Shown here: positions 23,649 to 29,064 of the stretch, in pieces | Layout: every line of letters begins with the position of its first letter | Numbering within the stretch: position 1 is the stretch's first letter | NCBI GenBank assembly: GCA_964545665.1 | Contig: CAZJGF010000004.1 | Location: 1-29,064 of the forward strand | DNA from: CAZJGF01 sp964545665 | GTDB lineage: Bacteria > Chloroflexota > Dehalococcoidia > GIF9 > AB-539-J10 | DNA length: 29,064 nucleotides | Reading direction: 5' to 3' | Program-made: the position numbers and the translations under genes | Notes under the pieces: generated by a model | What the model was told of the DNA's origin: nothing | The model's input: only the letters and a program-made list of their open reading frames with translations | The model's database searches: none

Positions 23649-23808
23649 GATTTGAAGTATCATCCGACCCAATGTGAAAACTTTGAGCGCTTTCCTACAA
23701 TGTTACCAAGAAATGGCTAATTTGATAAACTGTTAAGCAGCCGAGAGGGTAAGCAGCAAGACCATAGTTTCATGAAGCCGGAGCTGAGCGGGCAGATGAG
23801 GTAATCAG

Positions 23809-25272
23809 TTGTTTGAGAAGAGACTTAAAGAGTTTGAGCCTATTTTCTATCCTAAGTCTATCGCTGTTATTGGCGCCTCAGCTGATGAAAGAAGTTTTGG
23901 CTACAAGTGGGTTAGGGCGTTAATCTCTGCCGGTTTTGAAGAACCTATCTATCCAGTTAGCTATGGTGGCGGCACTATTGCTGGACTGGAGATTTCTCCG
24001 GCTCTAACATCGGTTCCTGGTGAGGTGGACTATGTAATTGCCTCTGTTTCTCGGCAATCGGTCCTCGGATTGCTCGACGACTGTATTGCTAAGAAGGTTA
24101 AGGCGATTCAATTTTTTACTGCCGGATTCAGCGAAATAGGCACACGTCAGGGGCGGGAGCTGGAAGAACAAATGGTGACGAAGGCAAGGCAAGGCGGCAT
24201 TCGCATCATTGGGCCTAACTGCATCGGTATCTATTGCCCGGAGCACAGGATACCGCTGGGCCCGTCTCCTTTGGGGAAAGTTGGCATAAGTGGCTCTGTG
24301 GGCTTTGTCTCTCAGAGTGGTGGCATTGCAGCTAAACTAGTCGAGGTTGGGATAGCTCGTGGCATCAACTATAGCAAAGGCGTTAGCTTTGGAAATGGAA
24401 TTGATTTGGATGCCAGCGATTTTCTGCAATACTTAACTGCTGATGCAAAAACTACAGTTATTGGTGCTTACCTCGAGGGCACAAGAGATGGGCGCCGTCT
24501 TTTTGATGCTGTGAAGGAGATGACCAAAGTCAAACCGCTAGTTATCTGGAAGGGGGGGAGGACAGAAGTTGGCGCTCAGGCAGCTATGTCTCACACTGGC
24601 TCCTTGGCCAGCTCAGCAGCGGTCTGGTCAGCTATGTTGAAACAAGTTGGTGCCATAGAGGTACATAGCTTGGAGGAATTAAGCGATAGTCTGCTCATGT
24701 TTCAACATCTTGGAAATTGGAGAGGCAGCAACATAGCTATTGTTGGAGGACTAGCTGATGGTGGCGGCGGCATCTCGGTATCAGCTAGCGACATTTGCAC
24801 TGAGAGTGGGCTGAACGTGCCACCTCTTTCTAGCCAGACAAGGGAGGAATTGACCAAGCTTCTCGGGGAGGTGGGTGGCATTTTTCGTAATCCGATTGAT
24901 GTAAGCCAGGCACAAAGTCGCGATCCGCTAACTTTATCTAGGGCTATGCAAGTAATAGTGGAAGACCCCATTGTTGAACTTGTCTTGGTTCAGGAAGATG
25001 TGGACATCCTGCTATCGTATTCTTCCCCTAAGGAAGTGGAGAGAATAAATGAGTTCTTTATAGAATTCAGGGGCAGGCAAAGTAAACCTTTGGTAATTGT
25101 GTTGCCGCCGGGCTCCTCTGAGCCAGAGCGTCTGACTTTGGAGCGGAGACTTTCAGAAGCTTCTATAGCTGTCTTTCCCACCATGGAGCGCGCTGCCAAA
25201 GCTATTGGTGCAGTCAATAGCTGGTTCGGCTTTAAGAAAGGAGCAGAAAGCAGCGGGCAGCCTTTGCAATAA
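23809..25272 (+). CDS. ADP-forming acyl-CoA synthetase, alpha-type subunit (3)
   Basis: A third alpha-type subunit, 487 residues and complete. The start is TTG with TGAGG about 7 nt upstream; the next in-frame ATG is far inside the CoA-binding domain. Seen: PKSIAVIGAS at residues 15-24; IIGPNCIGIY (133-142); SVGFVSQSGGIAA (163-175); the phosphohistidine loop AAMSHTGSL with H262; and a C-terminal ligase-CoA-like domain ending near AAKAIGAV. It is divergent from copy (2), and its last codons carry the -35 box of the cca promoter. As with copy (2), no ATP-grasp subunit lies next to it. Confidence 0.92.
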   Translation: MFEKRLKEFEPIFYPKSIAVIGASADERSFGYKWVRALISAGFEEPIYPVSYGGGTIAGLEISPALTSVPGEVDYVIASVSRQSVLGLLDDCIAKKVKAIQFFTAGFSEIGTRQGRELEEQMVTKARQGGIRIIGPNCIGIYCPEHRIPLGPSPLGKVGISGSVGFVSQSGGIAAKLVEVGIARGINYSKGVSFGNGIDLDASDFLQYLTADAKTTVIGAYLEGTRDGRRLFDAVKEMTKVKPLVIWKGGRTEVGAQAAMSHTGSLASSAAVWSAMLKQVGAIEVHSLEELSDSLLMFQHLGNWRGSNIAIVGGLADGGGGISVSASDICTESGLNVPPLSSQTREELTKLLGEVGGIFRNPIDVSQAQSRDPLTLSRAMQVIVEDPIVELVLVQEDVDILLSYSSPKEVERINEFFIEFRGRQSKPLVIVLPPGSSEPERLTLERRLSEASIAVFPTMERAAKAIGAVNSWFGFKKGAESSGQPLQ

Positions 25273-25292
25273 GTCGCACTTCAAGCTATAAT
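25264..25292 (+). promoter_or_regulatory. Consensus promoter of cca-secD-secF, leaderless
   Basis: TTGCAA (25264-25269), exactly 17 nt, then a perfect TATAAT (25287-25292). The -10 box ends 8 nt before the cca ATG, so the mRNA should start at or next to the start codon. No Shine-Dalgarno sequence is present. The -35 box overlaps the last two codons of the upstream gene. Confidence 0.68.
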
Positions 25293-25300
25293 CAGCGTCA

Positions 25301-26860
25301 ATGCCTTTTTCAGAAGAGATTGATTTAACTTCCATAGCAGAAGTATCTCACTTGCTAATCCAGAAAGGATATCAAAGTTATGTTGTTGGTGGCTTTATCC
25401 GCGATAGGCTCCTGGGTAGGCAAACTAACGATGTTGACATTGCTGTGAACGGAGATGCTGTGGCTGTAGCCCGGGAGATGGCCCGAGCCTTAAAAGGCAA
25501 ATTTGTTCTGCTTGATGAGGTGAACTCCATAGCTAGGGTAGTAGTGACCGGTGAACGGTGGCAAGAAGGCAGTCGACAAGATCAAGAATCCTGTGAGCCT
25601 GAGTGGCATCTTGATTTTTCCTCCTTCTCCCAAAACATCGAGGCTGACCTTGCCCGCCGTGATTTCACCATAAACGCTATGGCTGTTGAACTGAGCCAGC
25701 TTGTCGTGGCAACTAGAGCGAGAGTGGGTAAAGAAAAGCAACCTCAAGTGAAACTCATCGATCCATTTTCCGGCGAGGAGGACTTACGAAATAGAATAGT
25801 ACGAGCAGTAAGCGACCAGATATTTGAGGCTGATGCCGCCAGGTTACTACGGGGGGTGAGGTTAGCTGCTGAACTTGACTTCACTATAGAACCAGGAACC
25901 GAAAGACTGATTCGCCACTGCTCCCAATCCATTGTGAAAATCCCCGGTGAGAGGATTAGGGAGGAATTCCTCCGACTGCTCAGCCTGCCCCGAACCGCCT
26001 ATTACCTCAAGTATTTGGATCAACTTGGCTTGCTTCTAGCTTTGATTCCGGAGCTAGCAGAGAGCAAAGGGATACAGCAGCCAACTGTTCACTTCTGGGA
26101 TGTTTTCGACCATTCTCTGGAGACGGTGGCTGCATTAGGGTTCCTACTTAAAGAGACTGACTGGGAATACGGCAGCGAAGATATGCTAGATAGTGTTCTA
26201 TGGTCAGATTCAATGGCTCAGCACTTTGCCCAGGAGGTTTCCAAAGGTGGCAACCGCAAAGCTTTGCTAAAATTGGGGGGACTACTCCATGACATTGCCA
26301 AACCAAGGACAAAATCTCTTGATGATTCTGGCAGAGCACATTTCTTAGGACATGCCAAGCAGGGTGCAGCTATGGTGGAAGCTGTTATGAGCCGACTAAG
26401 ATTCAGTCGTCAGGAAATAAGTCTGGTGGAAAGACTGGTTCGTCATCACCTCCGCCCCGCTCAGATGGCAAACGAGGGTTTGCCCACTCAACGGGCAATA
26501 TACCGTTACTTCAGGGATACCAAGGATGCCGGCATTGATATTCTGTTCCTGGCCTTAGCTGATTACTTGGCCAGTCGTGGGCCACTGGTAACTATGAAGG
26601 AATGGAGAGGCAATTGCCGACTAACAGATTACATATTGACGGAGCATGCAAAACAACAAGCCAAGGTCTTGCCGTTGAAGCTTGTTGACGGACACGACTT
26701 GATAAGTACATTTGGCTTAACTCCAGGTCCATCGGTTGGTAAGCTTCTAGCCCTGGTACGCGAGGCTCAAGCTAGCGGTGAGTTGACTACCAGAGAAGAA
26801 GCACTGGCTCTAGTACGGAGGGAGCTAAGTAAACAACAAGATGTCATGAAGGTTGGTTGA
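25301..26860 (+). CDS. CCA tRNA nucleotidyltransferase/poly(A) polymerase family with HD domain
   Basis: A class II nucleotidyltransferase, 519 residues, that would add or repair the CCA end of tRNAs, with poly(A) polymerase as the alternative. Seen: the head-domain motif VVGGFIRDRLLGR (28-40); the catalytic aspartates in NDVDIAV; the RRDFTINAMA segment; the neck motif EADAARLLRGVRLAAELDF; and a C-terminal metal-dependent phosphohydrolase (HD) domain with GGLLHDIAKP, GHAKQGA and VRHHLRP. The HD domain adds about 150 residues compared with short CCA enzymes and is common in bacteria. The ATG follows a leaderless promoter. The stop codon abuts the start of secD. Confidence 0.93.
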   Translation: MPFSEEIDLTSIAEVSHLLIQKGYQSYVVGGFIRDRLLGRQTNDVDIAVNGDAVAVAREMARALKGKFVLLDEVNSIARVVVTGERWQEGSRQDQESCEPEWHLDFSSFSQNIEADLARRDFTINAMAVELSQLVVATRARVGKEKQPQVKLIDPFSGEEDLRNRIVRAVSDQIFEADAARLLRGVRLAAELDFTIEPGTERLIRHCSQSIVKIPGERIREEFLRLLSLPRTAYYLKYLDQLGLLLALIPELAESKGIQQPTVHFWDVFDHSLETVAALGFLLKETDWEYGSEDMLDSVLWSDSMAQHFAQEVSKGGNRKALLKLGGLLHDIAKPRTKSLDDSGRAHFLGHAKQGAAMVEAVMSRLRFSRQEISLVERLVRHHLRPAQMANEGLPTQRAIYRYFRDTKDAGIDILFLALADYLASRGPLVTMKEWRGNCRLTDYILTEHAKQQAKVLPLKLVDGHDLISTFGLTPGPSVGKLLALVREAQASGELTTREEALALVRRELSKQQDVMKVG

Positions 26861-28204
26861 TTGAAGAAGAAAAGTATTGGTCTGCTTATCTTTATCCTTG
26901 CGCTGGTCGGCTTAGCCTTGTGGTCAATTGTGCCATTGAATACCAAATTGCTCGGTCCCGATGGGTTGACTCTTGGACTTGACCTCAGAGGTGGCAGTCA
27001 GCTGCTGTACAAAGCTGACTTATCCAGCAAAGATCCTTCTGTCACCGATGAAGAAGCTATGTCATCGGTGGTGGACAAAATTCAGCGCAGGGTTAATGAA
27101 TATGGTGCTGCCGAGCCGGTAATTCAGAGGCAGGGCACTGATCGAATCTTAGTTCAACTCCCGGGGGTGGAGGACATTACTGAAGCAATTAAGCTTATTG
27201 GGCAAACAGCGCGGCTCGACTTCAGGGAACAGAAGCTCGATGAAAATGGCGAACCAGTGCTTGATGAGGAAGGAAATTGGGTGTTTGAAGATGAACCTGC
27301 CAAAGCAGAGGGTAGGGATGGTGAAGAGAGAGAGCTCACTGGCGAATATCTGAAACTTGCTCGGACAGATATTGACCCTTACTCAGCCAGTCCGTTGGTC
27401 GTTTTCGAATGGGACAGTGAGGGAGCATATCTCTTCGAGCAAATAACAGGGCGGAATCTTCAGAAGCCACTGGCTATTTTTTTGGATAATAAAATGATTT
27501 CAGCCCCGATAGTGCAGAGCGTAATCAGCGACCGTGGGCAAATCGAATTCAACCGCCCCGTTGCTATGGCTGAAGCTGAAACACTGGCGATCCAGCTTAA
27601 CTCTGGTGCTCTGGATGTGCCCCTGGCAATTATTGACCAGCGAGACGTTGATGCTAGTTTGGGTGCTGACTCGATAAACAAAAGCATACTGGCTGCCGAG
27701 ATCGGAGTGATACTACTATTGCTGTTTATGCTTGCTTATTATCGCCTGCCGGGGTTAGTAGCTTGCCTAAGTCTCGGCATTTACGGCGTCTTTCTGTTAG
27801 CTATCTTCAGCCTTTTTTCGGCATATTTGACTCTGACCCTGCCTGGCATTGCCGCCTTCATTCTGTCTTTAGGTATGGCGGTGGATGCCAATGTGCTTAT
27901 TTTTGAGCGGTTGAAGGAGGAATTGCGAGCTGGACGCACACTGGGTGCTGCTGTTGAGGCTGGTTTTGACCGCGCCTGGACAGCCATCCGTGACAGCAAT
28001 ATCACTACCTTTATCGCCTGTATCATCCTTTTCTGGCTCGGGGGTACCTTTGGCGCTTTTATGGTTAGAGGTTTTGCCCTGACTTTGTTTGTTGGTGTGG
28101 CTATGAGCATGTTTACCGCCATTGTCATCACTCGAACTTTCCTCCGTCTTGTTGTGGCCAGTCGACTGGCCACTAACCCGGCAGCCTATGGAGTAAGAGC
28201 ATGA
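26861..28204 (+). CDS. secD: Protein translocase subunit SecD
   Basis: An inner-membrane partner of SecYEG that uses the proton or sodium gradient to help pull proteins outward. 447 residues, short as in Gram-positive and Chloroflexota-type SecD. Seen: an N-terminal membrane helix (about 6-24); GLTLGLDLRGGSQLLYK (35-51); the P1 periplasmic domain; an acidic insert near 127-155; and a C-terminal bundle of membrane helices holding SLGMAVDANVLIFERLKEE and AGRTLGAAVEAGFDRA. The TTG start directly follows the cca stop, with AAGG 8 nt upstream. The stop overlaps the secF ATG by 4 nt (ATGA). Confidence 0.96.
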   Translation: MKKKSIGLLIFILALVGLALWSIVPLNTKLLGPDGLTLGLDLRGGSQLLYKADLSSKDPSVTDEEAMSSVVDKIQRRVNEYGAAEPVIQRQGTDRILVQLPGVEDITEAIKLIGQTARLDFREQKLDENGEPVLDEEGNWVFEDEPAKAEGRDGEERELTGEYLKLARTDIDPYSASPLVVFEWDSEGAYLFEQITGRNLQKPLAIFLDNKMISAPIVQSVISDRGQIEFNRPVAMAEAETLAIQLNSGALDVPLAIIDQRDVDASLGADSINKSILAAEIGVILLLLFMLAYYRLPGLVACLSLGIYGVFLLAIFSLFSAYLTLTLPGIAAFILSLGMAVDANVLIFERLKEELRAGRTLGAAVEAGFDRAWTAIRDSNITTFIACIILFWLGGTFGAFMVRGFALTLFVGVAMSMFTAIVITRTFLRLVVASRLATNPAAYGVRA

Positions 28205-29064
28205 TAGACTTCGTAGGCAAGAAACAGTGGTTCTTTCTCATCTCAGCCGTAGCGCTAATTGTGGTCATAATCTCCCTGGCTGTTTTCAAACTGCAGCCTG
28301 GCATCGATTTCACAGGTGGCACATCTATGACGCTTCATTTTACTCCGCAAGTGGAGCAAAGCCAGTTACGCCAGGAGTTCATCAATCTGGAACACCCTGA
28401 GGCCGTGATTCAGGGAACTGGAGACGATTTTTTCATCCGCATCAAAGAGATAGCAGCTCAGGAGCGGGAAACCATGACCGAGGGGCTGGAGACAAGCCTG
28501 GGCAGTGAGATTACAGTCCGTGACTATAACACGGTTTCCCCCTATATTGCTTTGGAGACGGCACGCAATGCTGGCATTGCCGTGATAATAGCTGCTCTCG
28601 CTATGTTATTCTATATCGCCTGGGCTTTTCGCCGCATGCCCAAGCCACTTCGCTGGGGCAGCTGCGCTATTATCGCTTTAGTTCACAACGTGCTCATTGT
28701 GCTGGGCGTTTTTTCTATTTTGGGGCGAGTGGCTAATGTTGAGGTAGACGCTATGTTTATCACCGGGGTGCTGACGGTTGTAGGCTACAGCATCAATAAT
28801 ACTGTCGTCGTTTTCGACCGTATTCGAGAAAACATGTCTAAGGGCATTAGCCCTGACTTTGCAGTAACGGTGAATTGCAGCCTTCTGGAAACGCTAGCGC
28901 GTTCCTTAAATACTACCCTAACCACTCTTTGCGTCATCTTGGCTCTGTTACTCTTTGGCGGAGCTACCATTCATGACTTCATCCTGGTACTATTCATTGG
29001 CTTGCTTGCTGGCACTTATAGCTCTATGTGCATTGCTGGCCAGCTTCTGGTCGTCTGGGAGAAG
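28201..29064 (+). CDS. secF: Protein translocase subunit SecF (3' truncated by window end)
   Basis: Partner of SecD. 288 codons are open to the last base of the window, close to the usual 290-310, so only a few residues are missing. Seen: an N-terminal membrane helix after MIDFVGKKQWFF; KLQPGIDFTGGTSM (the D1-type motif); a small periplasmic domain; five more hydrophobic segments; and VVGYSINNTVVVFDRIREN, the signature of the fourth helix region. Translational coupling to secD by a 4-nt overlap. Confidence 0.95.
   Translation, partial: MIDFVGKKQWFFLISAVALIVVIISLAVFKLQPGIDFTGGTSMTLHFTPQVEQSQLRQEFINLEHPEAVIQGTGDDFFIRIKEIAAQERETMTEGLETSLGSEITVRDYNTVSPYIALETARNAGIAVIIAALAMLFYIAWAFRRMPKPLRWGSCAIIALVHNVLIVLGVFSILGRVANVEVDAMFITGVLTVVGYSINNTVVVFDRIRENMSKGISPDFAVTVNCSLLETLARSLNTTLTTLCVILALLLFGGATIHDFILVLFIGLLAGTYSSMCIAGQLLVVWEK

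Noticed and set aside
25490..28173. Several minus-strand frames inside cca and secD
   Set aside because: Codon patterns and motifs are fully explained by the plus-strand genes.

Overview
The window is a bacterial chromosome segment of moderate GC content, densely coded on both strands and interrupted by one 100-N assembly gap. No rRNA, tRNA, CRISPR array, prophage or insertion sequence was seen. My best guess for the source is an uncultured Chloroflexota member related to Dehalococcoidia. The grounds are the gene content: ADP-forming acyl-CoA synthetase subunits as separate genes, a thiolase/DUF35/acyl-CoA dehydrogenase cluster, lysS-serS next to polyamine genes, and strong -10 boxes placed directly before start codons. 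This is inference from gene content only and was not tested by a tree.

Layout. 1-2.8 kb: the 3' part of a TRAP transporter permease, a ureohydrolase-family enzyme with an altered active-site motif, and YraN. 2.9-4.2 kb: glyA on the minus strand, then about 500 bp with no gene. 4.7-8.1 kb: a plus-strand acyl-CoA cluster holding a thiolase-fold protein without the usual nucleophilic cysteine, a DUF35 zinc-ribbon/OB partner and an acyl-CoA dehydrogenase. 8.05-11.05 kb: a minus-strand operon DUF2007-lysS-serS. 11.2-12.5 kb: speH and a speE homologue that looks like the thermospermine-synthase (ACL5) type. 12.8-16.7 kb: pcrA/uvrD helicase and an endonuclease-type mutL. 16.7-25.3 kb: catabolic genes, with three alpha-type and one beta-type subunit of ADP-forming acyl-CoA synthetases, a DUF1537 four-carbon sugar-acid kinase with a PdxA2-type dehydrogenase, and a nitronate-monooxygenase-family protein cut by the gap. 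25.3-29.06 kb: a CCA/poly(A) nucleotidyltransferase with HD domain, followed by secD and secF; secF runs off the window.

How the genes fit together. Housekeeping blocks (translation, polyamines, DNA repair, protein export) alternate with acyl-CoA and sugar-acid catabolism. The DUF1537-PdxA2 pair would turn a tetronate into dihydroxyacetone phosphate and CO2. The acyl-CoA dehydrogenase and thiolase-fold/DUF35 pair would process a CoA-linked substrate. The acyl-CoA synthetases could recover ATP from the resulting acyl-CoAs.

Most interesting signals: the cysteine-less thiolase/DUF35 pair, which may be a carbon-carbon lyase; the ACL5-like aminopropyltransferase; the three-alpha/one-beta synthetase set; and consensus promoters at mutL, cca and pcrA that imply leaderless or nearly leaderless mRNAs.
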